NCBI RefSeq assembly: GCF_001298675.1
Contig: NZ_CYIG01000006.1
Location: forward strand, 46,287-110,286
Reading direction: 5' to 3'
From: Paenacidovorax caeni
GTDB taxonomy: Bacteria; Pseudomonadota; Gammaproteobacteria; Burkholderiales; Burkholderiaceae_C
Length of the DNA: 64,000 nucleotides
Numbering within the stretch: the first letter of the stretch is position 1; each line of letters starts with the position of its first letter. Shown one piece after another: positions 48,127 to 56,804 of this stretch. The notes beneath the pieces are model-generated. The model had not been told where the DNA came from and did no database searches. It saw only the letters and a list, made by a program, of their open reading frames with translations. Made by a program: the position numbers and the translations under genes.

Positions 48127-48750
48127 ATGGACCGGGACACCATGTCAACATACGCTACGCCCAGGGTCTGGCCCTGGTGCATCGGCAACCGCCTGTGCGG
48201 GCTGCTGGCCTGCATGGCGTTGCATGTCCTGGCGTCCGACACGGCCCCCCCCGCCGAACCGCCCCTGCTGCCCAGCACCCGCGACCGGCTGGAGATGTCG
48301 AGCGACCGCAACCCCCTGCCGCGCAACACAGCCCTGCGCGTGGACGTGACGCGCTGGCTCGGCAGCGGCACCGGCGGCAGCCTGGGCCTGTCGCTCGGCA
48401 TGGCGACGCAGACCAGCACCTCGGTGCCGGCGCTGGCCATGACCGAGCCCATCTGGGAACCCACGCTGGGCGTGCACTGGCGCGCGCCACTGGGCGGCAA
48501 CATGTTCCTGGACCTGTCGACCTGGACGCGCGCGCCCTACCGCAGTCAGACACCCGATGCCATGGACATGATCTGGCTCAACCGCCAGCCCAACTACGGC
48601 ACGCGCGTGGAGGTGCAATGGGCCTCGCCGCGCTTCGGCGGGCTGTTGCCCGAGTTCGGTGCCATCGGCGTCAAACTCGAAGGCGATTCGCAGCTGCTGC
48701 TGCGCACACGCTCCGGCGGGCCCATGCTGTACTACCGCACGAAGTTTTAA
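48127..48750 (+). CDS. Small exported protein of unknown function
   Basis: I do not recognise this 207-residue protein. It has a signal-peptide-like N-terminus (hydrophobic LCGLLACMALHVLA at residues ~23-36, with ASDTAPPAEPP after it). The mature part alternates polar and apolar residues with many G, W, Y (LGVHWRAPLGGNMFLDLSTWTRAPYRSQ; GTRVEVQWASPRFGG; LYYRTKF) and ends in phenylalanine, which suggests beta strands, perhaps an outer-membrane or periplasmic beta protein. Start at 48127 or 48142 (MSTYATPRVW). It follows the SRP RNA gene and ends against a repeat copy. Base and codon use look like the neighbours. Confidence 0.6.
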   Translation: MDRDTMSTYATPRVWPWCIGNRLCGLLACMALHVLASDTAPPAEPPLLPSTRDRLEMSSDRNPLPRNTALRVDVTRWLGSGTGGSLGLSLGMATQTSTSVPALAMTEPIWEPTLGVHWRAPLGGNMFLDLSTWTRAPYRSQTPDAMDMIWLNRQPNYGTRVEVQWASPRFGGLLPEFGAIGVKLEGDSQLLLRTRSGGPMLYYRTKF

Positions 48751-48807
48751 GTGTTTTCAGGCCCCAGCCCTTGTGCAGCAAGCGCTGACAGCTATTTTTT
48801 CTGCAGC
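48751..48807 (-). repeat. Two-hairpin palindromic repeat overlapping the 3' end of the YhiN-like gene
   Basis: On minus: CTGCAGAAAAAATAGCTGTC, then AGCGCTTGCTGCACAAGGGC and TGGGGCCTGAAAACAC. It begins right after the stop of the exported-protein gene and supplies the last codons (around LALQKK) and stop of the convergent flavoprotein gene. Confidence 0.85.
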
Positions 48808-50150
48808 GCCAGCCAGCGTGCCGCACCCTCGCCAGCCGCACGCCCCGTGGCGCAACTGGCCGTGAGCAGGTAGCCACCCGTGGGCGCCTCCCAGTCGAGC
48901 ATCTCACCCGCGCAGAACACGCCGGGCAGGGCCTGCAACATCAGGTGACCATCCAGGGCCTCGAAGGCCACGCCGCCCGCGGTGCTGATGGCCTCCTCGA
49001 CCGGCCGCGGCGCCACCACGGTAATCGGCAGTGCCTTGATGGCCTGCGCCAGCAGCGCCGCATCCTGCATGCCATCCTTGCCGAGCTGCTCGTAGAGGAC
49101 CGCGGCCTTGATACCGTCCAGCCCCAGGCGCCCCTTGAGGTGGCTGGAGAGGCTGCGCGCACCCCGCGGGTGGCGCACCTCGGCCAGCACGCGCTCGGGC
49201 GTGTGGCTGGGCAGCAGATCGAGGAAAAAAGTGGCATGGCCGTGCGCCGCGATTTCGTCGCGCAACAGGCTGGAGACGGCGTAGACCAGGCTGCCCTCCA
49301 CGCCCGTGGCCGTGGCGACGAACTCGCCGCGCCGCGCAAAAGCCCGGCCATCGCTGGCGGTAAACGACAGCGCCACCGACTTGAACGGCTGGCCCGCATA
49401 GCGTTCGGCGAAGAACGGCGTCCAGCCTACGGCGGGTGCAGGGCCGCGCCCGATCAGTTCGCGGAAGAAATCACGCCGTGTCTCGCCCACGGGCGCATCG
49501 ACGCGCGGCACGTCAAAGCCGCAGTTGGCCGGCTGCAAGGGCGCGATGTCCACCCCCTTGCCCGCCAGCAGCGGCACCCAGGCCGCGTCCGAGCCCAGGC
49601 GCGGCCAGCTTGCGCCGCCCAGGGCCAGCACCGTGGCGCGCGCGGCCACCTGCCGCTCGCCCTGGGGTACGGCAAAGCGCAGGGCGCCATCCTGTGCCCA
49701 GCCCAGCCAGCGGTGGCGCATGTGGAACTGCACGCCCAGACCGCGCAGCCGGTGCAGCCACGCGCGCAGCAGCGGGGCGGCCTTCATGTCGGCAGGGAAC
49801 ACGCGGCCCGAAGTGCCTACGAAAGTGTCCACACCCAGCCCCTGCGCCCAGGCGCGCAGATGCTCGGCGCCAAAGCGCTCCAGCAGCGGCGCGATCTGCG
49901 CGCTGCGCGCGCCAAAGCGCGCGGCGAATGGCGCGAATGGCTCGGAGTGCGTGAGGTTCAGCCCGCCCTTGCCCGCGAGCAGGAACTTGCGCCCCGCCGA
50001 GGGCATGGCGTCGAACACGTGCACGGCCACGCCCGCCTGGGCCAGCACCTCGGCCGCCATGAGGCCGGCCGGGCCGGCGCCGATGACGGCGGCGTCGCAG
50101 ATAAGAGGAAGAGAGGGAGAAATGAGAGGTTCTGTCAATGCATCGGGCAT
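48792..50150 (-). CDS. YhiN/HI0933-family flavoprotein
   Basis: A 452-residue FAD-dependent oxidoreductase of the BaiN/YhiN (HI0933) family; substrate not established. FAD-binding CDAAVIGAGPAGLMAAEVLAQAGVAVHVFDAMPSAGRKFLLAGKGGLNLTHSEP is at the N-terminus, GTSGRVFPADMKAAPLLRAWL and ATVLALGGASWPRLGSDAAWVPLL in the middle, and the second FAD motif CAGEMLDWEAPTGGYLLTASCATGRAAGEGAARW at the C-terminus. The start at 50150 is the first good ATG. The end of the gene is formed by a repeat copy, so its last residues may differ from relatives. Confidence 0.87.
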   Translation of the reverse strand: MPDALTEPLISPSLPLICDAAVIGAGPAGLMAAEVLAQAGVAVHVFDAMPSAGRKFLLAGKGGLNLTHSEPFAPFAARFGARSAQIAPLLERFGAEHLRAWAQGLGVDTFVGTSGRVFPADMKAAPLLRAWLHRLRGLGVQFHMRHRWLGWAQDGALRFAVPQGERQVAARATVLALGGASWPRLGSDAAWVPLLAGKGVDIAPLQPANCGFDVPRVDAPVGETRRDFFRELIGRGPAPAVGWTPFFAERYAGQPFKSVALSFTASDGRAFARRGEFVATATGVEGSLVYAVSSLLRDEIAAHGHATFFLDLLPSHTPERVLAEVRHPRGARSLSSHLKGRLGLDGIKAAVLYEQLGKDGMQDAALLAQAIKALPITVVAPRPVEEAISTAGGVAFEALDGHLMLQALPGVFCAGEMLDWEAPTGGYLLTASCATGRAAGEGAARWLALQKK

Positions 50151-50248
50151 GGGCCGATCATCCCACCATCAAGCGGCGGCGCGGCCTTTGTCGCCTTTGT
50201 CCCGCTACGCCGTCATGTGGCACATGCTGGCGCCCTGCCACGCTCTGC

Positions 50249-53200
50249 TCAAAACAACGTGCCCTGCACCGGCGCAGCCAGGGGCTGCACGGCCGGTGCC
50301 GGGGCATCGTCCCCTTCGGGCACCCGCACCAGCCGCCCTTCTCCGCTCAGAAACGCCGCGCCCACCACCTCGCCCGGCACCTGGGCCTGTACGGCCGCGC
50401 GGTAGCGCTGCAGCTGGGCGATGAGCTGGGGCTGGCGCTCAGGCTGGGCGGCGCTCTTGTAATCGAGCACCCACCAGCGCGCGCCCTCGCGCGGCGCGTG
50501 CAGGCGCACCAAGCGGTCCAGGCGCAGGCTTTGCCCCTGGTACATCAGCGGCGCCTCATTCACGGCCAGGGCCACGGCGGCCTCGTCCCAGGCCCAGGCG
50601 CCCTCGCCCTGCACGATGCGCCGCGCCATGGCGGCGGCGGCCTCGGCCGCTTCGGGCGGCAGGCTGAATTCGCGTGCCAGCTGGGCGGTGCGCTGCGCGC
50701 CCCAGCCCTGGGTGCGGGCCTGGTCCAGCGGCAGGCCGGCCACGCCCACGCGCTCCAGCAGGGCGTGCATGGCACGGCCCTGGCGCGCGGGCAGGTCATC
50801 GGTCTCTTCCACGGGGGCGGGCTGCGCAGCGGCGGCACGCTGAAAGGGCAGCTCCAGCAGGGTGAAGGGCGCTTCCTGCGCCGCACCGGCGCCGGGCTGC
50901 GCGGCCAGGGGGTCGGCATCGTGCTGCATGAGCGGTGCCAGGCGCGCCCACCAGCTGTCCGGGTTGGCGCCACTGGCCTGCACGCACGACAGCGCCAGGC
51001 ACTGCTTGGCCCGGGTGACGGCAACGTAGAGGGTGTTCAGTTCCTCGCGCTGGCGCTCGGTCATTTCTGCGGCCAGGGTGTCCTGGGCGCTGGCGGGCGG
51101 GCAGGATTCGCTGGCCAGGAAGATGAAGCGCCGCGGCAGCGCCTGCTCGCCCGGCCAGTCCACCAGCACGGCCATGGTTTCGGCCTTTTTGCCGCGCGCG
51201 TCGGTGTCGAGCAGCAGCACGCTGTGCGCCTCCAGGCCTTTGGCGCCATGCACGGTGAGCAGGCGCACGGCCTGGGCGTCGGCGCGGCCGGGGGCGGCCA
51301 TGCCGCCCTTCTTCATGGCGCGCACGAAAGCGTAGGGGGTGAGGTAGCGCCCGCCGTCCTGCTGCAGCGCGCAGGCCAGCAGCGCACGCAGGTTGGCCAG
51401 CACGCTGGCGCGCTGAGGCGCGGGGGCGCAGGCAGCAAAGCGCGCCAGCACGTCGCCGTGCTGGTAGATGGCCTGCAGCGCATCGTGCGGGGGCAGGTGC
51501 GCCACCCATTCGCGGTACTGCGCCAAATCGGCCGCCAGCGCTTTGCAGTCAAGCGCTAGCAGCTCCTGTTGTTGTAGCAAGTCGAACCAGCTCAGGGCGG
51601 CGTGCTCGGGCTGGCGGCGCAGCACCGCCAGGCGGGTGAGCAGCGCGTCGGGCACGCCGAACAGCGGCGACTTGAGGGCGCGCGCCAGCGCCAGGTCGTG
51701 CGCGGGCGAGACCAGTACGTCGAGCAGGGCCACCACGTCCTGCACCTCGGGCGCTTCGCTGAGGTCGGCCTTTTCCGGCTGCACGCAGGGAATGTGCAGC
51801 GCGCGCAGCGCCTCCTGCATGCTGGCCAGGCGGTCGCGCTTGCGCGCCAGCACCATGATTTCGTGCGCCGGCACGCCCATGGCGATGCGCGCGGCCACCC
51901 ATTGCGCGGCCTGGGCGCACTCGCGCATGCGCAGGGTTTCTTCGGCCTCGTGGCGCGGGGTGGTGAGGCTGTCGCGCCAGGCTGGCGGGGCGGCGTCGGC
52001 GTCGTCGCTGGCGTCATCGGTCTTGGCGATGGGCGGCAGGCGCAGCAGCTCGCCTGCATGGCCCGATTCCGTGGTGTGGTTGCGAAAGCCGCTGTATTGC
52101 TGCTGGCCTTGCGCCGCCTGCATAGCGGCGTTCACGGTGGCGATGATGCCGCGCGCATTGCGCCGCGTGTGGTCGCAGGCCAGCAGGTCCCCCCCCAGGC
52201 CGTCGCGCACGAAGGCCTGGGCGGCTTTGAACACCTGCGGCTCGGCGCGGCGGAAGCGGTAGATGCTCTGCTTGGGGTCGCCCACGATGAACACGCTGGG
52301 TGGGCGCTGGCCGCTGGCGCCGCCGCCGGCGCCGGCGTAGGCGGCGAGCCAGGCGTGCAGCGCCTGCCACTGCAGCGGGTTGGTGTCTTGGAATTCATCA
52401 ACCAGCAGGTGGCGCACACGCGCGTCCAGACGCTCCTGCACCCAGCCGCTCAGGGTGGGGTCAGACAACATGACCAGCGCCGTGCGCTCGACGTCGTTCA
52501 TGTCCACCCAGCCACGTGTGCGCTTGAGCTGAGCGAACGCGGCGATCAGGCAGCGCGCCAGGCGCGCCAGGCGCTGCTGGTGCTGCCAGGCTTCGTGCTG
52601 GGCGCGCGCCGCACACAGTGGCAGCAGCTCGGCCTCGGCCTCCTGCGCGGCGGGGAACTTCTCCAGGTTCTTCGTCAGCCGGTCTTCCTTGGCAACGAAG
52701 AAGGCCTTGCGCAGGCGGTCCAGGCGCTCGTCCAGGCGCGTATCGAGGCCATCGGCGAAGGCATCGACCACGGCGTCGGCGGCCTTCTGTGGCGTCTTGG
52801 CGCTCTCGGCGCCCAGTTGCTTGGCCCAGGCCAGCCAGCGCGCGCGTGCTGCCTCACCCGCCAGCGCCTCGGTGGGCGCGGCCAGGCCGGCCAGGCGCGG
52901 AAACTGTTCGCCAAACGGTGGCACCGAGGCATCGACGATGCCCGCGGCGTCGGCCAGCTCGAACTCCACGCGCTTGGCCAGCGCTGCCTCCAGCGCCTTG
53001 TGCGTCTGCGCGCGGCCATGGCGCGCCACAGTGGCCTCATAGTCGGCGCGCAGCCCGGCGTCTTGCAGCACCGCCGCGAGGAAGGGCCGCCAGACCTCGC
53101 GCACGGCCTCTGCGTCGTCCTCCAGCAGTTCGTAGTGCGCGGGCAGGCCGCGTTCCTGCAGCAGGGCCAGCGGGGCCGTGCCCAGCAGCGCCGCGAACCA

Positions 53201-53602
53201 GCTGTGAAAGGTGCGGATCTGCATCGGCCGGCCGCTGGCGAGCAGGGTTTGGTACAAATTTCGGAGCGGCTCGCGCAGCTCCCGTGCGGCCTGGGGGGCA
53301 ATTCCGCGTGCCATCAGCTCTTGTTCAAGCTGTGCGGGCGTGGCGTGGGCGAATTGCTCCAGCCACTCCTGCAGGCGCTGACGCATCTCGCCCGCCGCCT
53401 TCTTGGTGAAGGTGATGGCGAGGATTTCATGCGGCGCGCAGCCCTCCAGCAGCGCGCGCAGCATGCGCGAAACCAGCACCCAGGTCTTGCCCGCGCCCGC
53501 GCAGGCCTCGACGGCGACGCTGCGCTGCGGGTCGCAGGCAATGGCGTAGAAGGCCTCGCGCGAGACGGGCTGGCCGTTGTGTTCGTAGGCGGCGTCATGC
53601 AT
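50249..53602 (-). CDS. UvrD/AddA-like helicase-nuclease
   Basis: A 1117-residue superfamily 1 helicase with a C-terminal nuclease domain, like AddA of the AddAB end-resection complex. Motifs: Walker A AVEACAGAGKTWVLVSRML near residue 40, ILAITFTKKAAGEMRQRL, TFHSWFAALL, the DEAH-equivalent VDEFQDTNPLQWQ, GDPKQSIYRFRRAE, VRLLTVHGAKGLEAHSVLLLDTDA, LNTLYVAVTRAKQCLAL, and the PD-(D/E)xK-type LRLDRLVRLH...WWVLDYKSA near the C-terminus. I chose ATG 53602 (MHDAAYEHNG), which overlaps the next gene by 8 nt. A repeat copy lies in frame at 51538-51583. It forms an operon with the AddB-like gene. Confidence 0.9.
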   Translation of the reverse strand: MHDAAYEHNGQPVSREAFYAIACDPQRSVAVEACAGAGKTWVLVSRMLRALLEGCAPHEILAITFTKKAAGEMRQRLQEWLEQFAHATPAQLEQELMARGIAPQAARELREPLRNLYQTLLASGRPMQIRTFHSWFAALLGTAPLALLQERGLPAHYELLEDDAEAVREVWRPFLAAVLQDAGLRADYEATVARHGRAQTHKALEAALAKRVEFELADAAGIVDASVPPFGEQFPRLAGLAAPTEALAGEAARARWLAWAKQLGAESAKTPQKAADAVVDAFADGLDTRLDERLDRLRKAFFVAKEDRLTKNLEKFPAAQEAEAELLPLCAARAQHEAWQHQQRLARLARCLIAAFAQLKRTRGWVDMNDVERTALVMLSDPTLSGWVQERLDARVRHLLVDEFQDTNPLQWQALHAWLAAYAGAGGGASGQRPPSVFIVGDPKQSIYRFRRAEPQVFKAAQAFVRDGLGGDLLACDHTRRNARGIIATVNAAMQAAQGQQQYSGFRNHTTESGHAGELLRLPPIAKTDDASDDADAAPPAWRDSLTTPRHEAEETLRMRECAQAAQWVAARIAMGVPAHEIMVLARKRDRLASMQEALRALHIPCVQPEKADLSEAPEVQDVVALLDVLVSPAHDLALARALKSPLFGVPDALLTRLAVLRRQPEHAALSWFDLLQQQELLALDCKALAADLAQYREWVAHLPPHDALQAIYQHGDVLARFAACAPAPQRASVLANLRALLACALQQDGGRYLTPYAFVRAMKKGGMAAPGRADAQAVRLLTVHGAKGLEAHSVLLLDTDARGKKAETMAVLVDWPGEQALPRRFIFLASESCPPASAQDTLAAEMTERQREELNTLYVAVTRAKQCLALSCVQASGANPDSWWARLAPLMQHDADPLAAQPGAGAAQEAPFTLLELPFQRAAAAQPAPVEETDDLPARQGRAMHALLERVGVAGLPLDQARTQGWGAQRTAQLAREFSLPPEAAEAAAAMARRIVQGEGAWAWDEAAVALAVNEAPLMYQGQSLRLDRLVRLHAPREGARWWVLDYKSAAQPERQPQLIAQLQRYRAAVQAQVPGEVVGAAFLSGEGRLVRVPEGDDAPAPAVQPLAAPVQGTLF
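51538..51583 (-). repeat. Two-hairpin palindromic repeat, partial copy in the AddA-like gene
   Basis: On minus: GCTACAACAACAGGAGCTGC, then TAGCGCTTGACTGCAAAGCG. The tail (GAGGCCAAAAA) is missing. It encodes the stretch around LLQQQELLALDCKAL in frame. Confidence 0.65.
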
Positions 53603-56189
53603 TCCAGAAATCCTTGCGGCACAGGCCGCGCACGGCACACCACTCGCACACACTGCCCTCGCCCAGCGCAGGCAGCGGCGCGCCCTCGGCGATGCGTGCC
53701 ATATCGCCCAAGATGCCCTCGATGAGTTGGTCGCGCAGCGCCACCACGTCGGGCTGTTCGTGCAGCTGCGTCTCGCCGCGCTCGCCCACGTTGACGTAGG
53801 CAGCGCGCAGGTGGTCGTCGGGCATCAATGCGGCGTAGAAGGCGAGCTGCGTGTCTTCGCCGCCAGCCTGGATGCGCTGGCGCGTGACGCTGTCGCTTTC
53901 GGTCTTGTAATCGATGACCAGGGGGGCGCCTCCCGCCATGTCCACGCGGTCGAGCGTGCCCACCAGCTCCAGCGCGCCGAGCGGCTGGCGGGTACGCACC
54001 TCGGCTTCACGGAAGGTGGCGCCTTCGGCTTCATGGCGGGCCAGCCAGTCCAGGTAGCCGCTACGCAGCGCCGGCCAGCCGCTGGCGTAGGGCAGAAAGT
54101 CGGCCTCGTGCAGCCGCAGGTCGCGCGTGGCGCGGGTGGCGGCTTCGTCCATCAGCGTGACGCGATCGGCCTCGGGTGCATCGCGCAGCGCTTCGTGGAA
54201 GTGCTGCAGCACAGCGTGCAGCCAGGTGCCGAAGTCGCGCTTGTCCAGCGTGGCGTCGAGCTCATCCGACTCCTGCAGCCCGAGCAGGCGCAGCGCGTAA
54301 AAGCGGTAGGGGCAGTGGCGCAGGTCGGCATAGGCCGAAGCGGAGAGCCGCGCCAGCGGCAGCGCCGCGCCATCGGGGCCCGGGCGCGCCACGGGCGTCG
54401 GCGCCACGTGGCGCGGAACCCGCGGGTCGACGCAGTCTTGCGCCCCCTTTTCGGACTGCCCGGGCTGCTGCAGGGCCAGCACCAGTGGGCTGGCCAACAA
54501 GGGCTCACCGCCCTCGCTGGCGCGCCAAAGGATGTCCACCCGGGGCTGGCCCAGGGCATGGGCCCAGGCGGCACGCTGGGCCGCTTCCAGCGCAGCGCGT
54601 GTGGGCAGGCCCAGGGCCTGGCGCTGCGCGGGCGTCCACTGGCCGGGCGGTTCGGGCGCGGCCTGCAGGCGTTTCTCGTCGCAGCCCGGCAGCACCAGGG
54701 CGGCGAAGGGACGGCCCAGCAACTGCGACAAGGGCAGCACAACCACTTCGGCCGGCACACCCGGCGCCCCTTCCGGCTTGAAGCGCGCGGCCTCCAGGAC
54801 TTCATCGACCCAGCGGGTGAACGACTGCAGCGAGAACACCGGGCCAGGGACCTCGTCGAGTACGCTGCGGGCGTCCGCCGCATCGCCCAGGCGCAGCTCC
54901 AGGAGCACGCGCGCGCCAGCGGCGTCCGCCGCCAGCGGCTGCCACTGGCCACTGGCCTGCAGCAGCGCTTGCAGGGCCTGCATCCAGTCGGCCAGGGAGC
55001 GATCGGCACGCAGCGGGCGGCGCAGGGCCTCGATCTGTGCCAGTACGGCCGCCACTTCGGGCGGTGCCGCAGGCGCGCCGCTGGCCACGGCATCGCGCCA
55101 CGCGGCAAGGGTGTGGCGGCGCAGCCATTTCTCCAGCGCACGCTGGGCGAGCTCGGGCACGGCAGGCATTTGCTTGACCCAGTCGAGCACGGCGTCGGTG
55201 CTGGCGCTCCAGGCACAGGCGCGCAGCGGCGCCAGCACCTGCGCAGCCGCCCGGGTGGTGGAAAGCGTCCAGCCGTTCTCGTCGCGCACGGGCTGGTGCG
55301 TACCTGCCAGCAGGGCACCAATGCGGCGTACCAGGGCGCGGTCGGTGCTGGCCAGCGCGACAGGCACACGGCCCGCCTGCACGTGGGCCAGCACGCAGGC
55401 GGCGGCACGCTGCGCCTCATCCTCGGCGTCCTGCGCGGGGTGCAGCGCCAGCTCCCCGGGGGGCTGCGCAGCGTGCAAAGGCCAGGCCAGGGCACATGCG
55501 CCCCAAATGGCGCGCAAAGCGCCTGCCAGCGGGTCAGGCTGAAAGCCCTCCAGCACCACGAGCGCATCGACAGCAGCGCGCACGCCAGGCTCGAACAGTA
55601 CGTCGCACGCATGGCGCGAGGCGGCGACCCACTCCAGCGCGATGCGCGCCACCACGGCCTCGTAGCGCAAGGTGCTGCCCTCCCCGGCCAGGCCCAGCAG
55701 CGCCCGCTGCGTTTCGGCCCAGGCCGCGCGCTCCGCCGGGGAAATGGCGGCTGCCACGGGAGCCAGCTGGGTGGCAGCCTCCAGCAGGGGCGCGGCCAGC
55801 ATGTCCTGCTCAGCGCCCAGGCCAGCCTGCGCCAGCAGGCTGCGCGCCGTGAGGCTGTCGCGCGCCACGTCCATGGCCAAGTCAAGCCCCTGGGGAACGA
55901 AGCCGCCGAGCTGCTGCGCCCAGTTGCGCGTGGTCTCGAAACGCGGTGCAAACCCATCGGGCACGCGCTGCGCCCACTGGCGCTGCGCTTCGGCCATGAG
56001 CTGTGCGTAGGGTACAAGCACCACGGTGCGCGCCGGGTGCGCGCCGGTGGCCTGAATGTGGGCCTGCACGGCATCCAGCGCATGCGTCCACAGGGGATCG
56101 CAAGCCGCGTTGGCATCATTTTTCGCTATGACTGTCATAGCGTCTGGCGTTGCAGGCACAACGCTGGGCGGGGGATTGGTTTCTGTCAC
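53595..56189 (-). CDS. AddB-like PD-(D/E)XK nuclease with Fe-S cysteines
   Basis: An 864-residue partner of the helicase-nuclease, resembling AddB: an inactivated helicase-like N-terminal part (ARTVVLVPYAQLMAEAQRQWAQRV onward, no Walker A) and a C-terminal PD-(D/E)XK nuclease. The nuclease shows SASAYADLRHCPYRFYALRLLGL, FGTWLHAVLQHFHEAL, LVGTLDRVDMAGGAPLVIDYKTES and QLAFYAALM. Cysteines in LRHCPYRF and SVCEWCAVRGLCRKDFW form the four-cysteine iron-sulfur staple. The start is uncertain: GTG 56189 has AGGG before it; ATG 56138 lies inside a repeat copy. It probably acts with the overlapping AddA-like gene in double-strand-break repair. Confidence 0.85.
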   Translation of the reverse strand: MTETNPPPSVVPATPDAMTVIAKNDANAACDPLWTHALDAVQAHIQATGAHPARTVVLVPYAQLMAEAQRQWAQRVPDGFAPRFETTRNWAQQLGGFVPQGLDLAMDVARDSLTARSLLAQAGLGAEQDMLAAPLLEAATQLAPVAAAISPAERAAWAETQRALLGLAGEGSTLRYEAVVARIALEWVAASRHACDVLFEPGVRAAVDALVVLEGFQPDPLAGALRAIWGACALAWPLHAAQPPGELALHPAQDAEDEAQRAAACVLAHVQAGRVPVALASTDRALVRRIGALLAGTHQPVRDENGWTLSTTRAAAQVLAPLRACAWSASTDAVLDWVKQMPAVPELAQRALEKWLRRHTLAAWRDAVASGAPAAPPEVAAVLAQIEALRRPLRADRSLADWMQALQALLQASGQWQPLAADAAGARVLLELRLGDAADARSVLDEVPGPVFSLQSFTRWVDEVLEAARFKPEGAPGVPAEVVVLPLSQLLGRPFAALVLPGCDEKRLQAAPEPPGQWTPAQRQALGLPTRAALEAAQRAAWAHALGQPRVDILWRASEGGEPLLASPLVLALQQPGQSEKGAQDCVDPRVPRHVAPTPVARPGPDGAALPLARLSASAYADLRHCPYRFYALRLLGLQESDELDATLDKRDFGTWLHAVLQHFHEALRDAPEADRVTLMDEAATRATRDLRLHEADFLPYASGWPALRSGYLDWLARHEAEGATFREAEVRTRQPLGALELVGTLDRVDMAGGAPLVIDYKTESDSVTRQRIQAGGEDTQLAFYAALMPDDHLRAAYVNVGERGETQLHEQPDVVALRDQLIEGILGDMARIAEGAPLPALGEGSVCEWCAVRGLCRKDFWNA
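56121..56165 (+). repeat. Two-hairpin palindromic repeat, degenerate copy at the AddB-like start
   Basis: GCTATGACTGTCATAGC (56125-56141) is a perfect palindrome around one base; then GGCGTTG...CAACGCTGG (56145-56164) forms the second stem. Compensating changes keep both stems though the sequence has diverged. It lies in the N-terminal coding region. Confidence 0.6.
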
Positions 56190-56241
56190 AATGCCCTGAA
56201 TTTACCTTTGTCTATCCACCTCTTCGCAAGGAAATTCCCCC

Positions 56242-56574
56242 ATGGCCAGCGATTTGATCAAACATGTCTCCGACACCAGCTTCCAAGCCGACGTGCTGCA
56301 ATCTGGCACCCCGGTGCTGGTGGACTACTGGGCTGAATGGTGCGGCCCATGCAAGATGATTGCCCCCATCCTGGACGAAGTGGCGGGCGCCTACCAGGGC
56401 AAGCTCACCATCGCCAAGATGAACGTGGACGAAAACCGCGAGATTCCCGCCAAGTTCGGCATTCGCGGCATTCCCACGCTGATGTTGTTCAAAGATGGCC
56501 AGCTTGCCGCGACCAAAGTGGGCGCCATGAGCAAAGCCCAACTGACCGCTTTCATCGACCAGCAACTGGCCTGA
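56242..56574 (+). CDS. trxA: Thioredoxin 1
   Basis: Disulfide reductase for ribonucleotide reductase, methionine sulfoxide reductase and others. The 110 residues show [41 protein letters not shown] with the CGPC active site near residues 34-37, and the cis-proline loop [15 protein letters not shown]. Length is normal. A ribosome binding site (AAGGAAATT) precedes the ATG. It is followed by rho, as in E. coli and most proteobacteria; a hairpin and a separate rho promoter lie between them. Confidence 0.98.
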   Translation: MASDLIKHVSDTSFQADVLQSGTPVLVDYWAEWCGPCKMIAPILDEVAGAYQGKLTIAKMNVDENREIPAKFGIRGIPTLMLFKDGQLAATKVGAMSKAQLTAFIDQQLA

Positions 56575-56585
56575 TGGCGTCTTGC

Positions 56586-56607
56586 GCACCGGCCCACAGG
56601 CCGGTGC
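56586..56607 (+). other. Hairpin between trxA and rho
   Basis: A perfect 9-bp stem GCACCGGCC / GGCCGGTGC with a 4-nt loop 12 nt after the trxA stop. There is no T run. It may protect the trxA mRNA end. Confidence 0.5.
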
Positions 56608-56629
56608 GGCCGCGCAGAGTCCCTCGCGC

Positions 56630-56660
56630 TTGGCAGCGCATCCGATTTTCCTGTCATAAT
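56630..56660 (+). promoter_or_regulatory. Candidate rho promoter
   Basis: TTGGCA (56630-56635), 19 nt, CATAAT (56655-56660). The spacing is long but the -10 is good. It would give a rho leader of about 140 nt, compatible with the autogenous Rho-dependent control known in E. coli. Confidence 0.45.
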
Positions 56661-56804
56661 CCTCACTGATCGTCCTGCCGCACCGCATCCAGCGGCTGAT
56701 TCCAGATCACAGGCTTGCCCCGTCCGCCACCTACCGTGGCCCCGCACGGCACGCAGCCCCACTCCCTCGCACCAAGACATTTCCACTCCGTCCAGGAGTC
56801 ATTC

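Noticed and set aside
53727..56336. Open frame of about 869 codons on plus, opposite the AddB-like gene
   Set aside because: Antisense shadow without motifs; it would also overlap trxA.
56586..56607. Intrinsic terminator after trxA
   Set aside because: Stem is perfect but no T run follows on plus.
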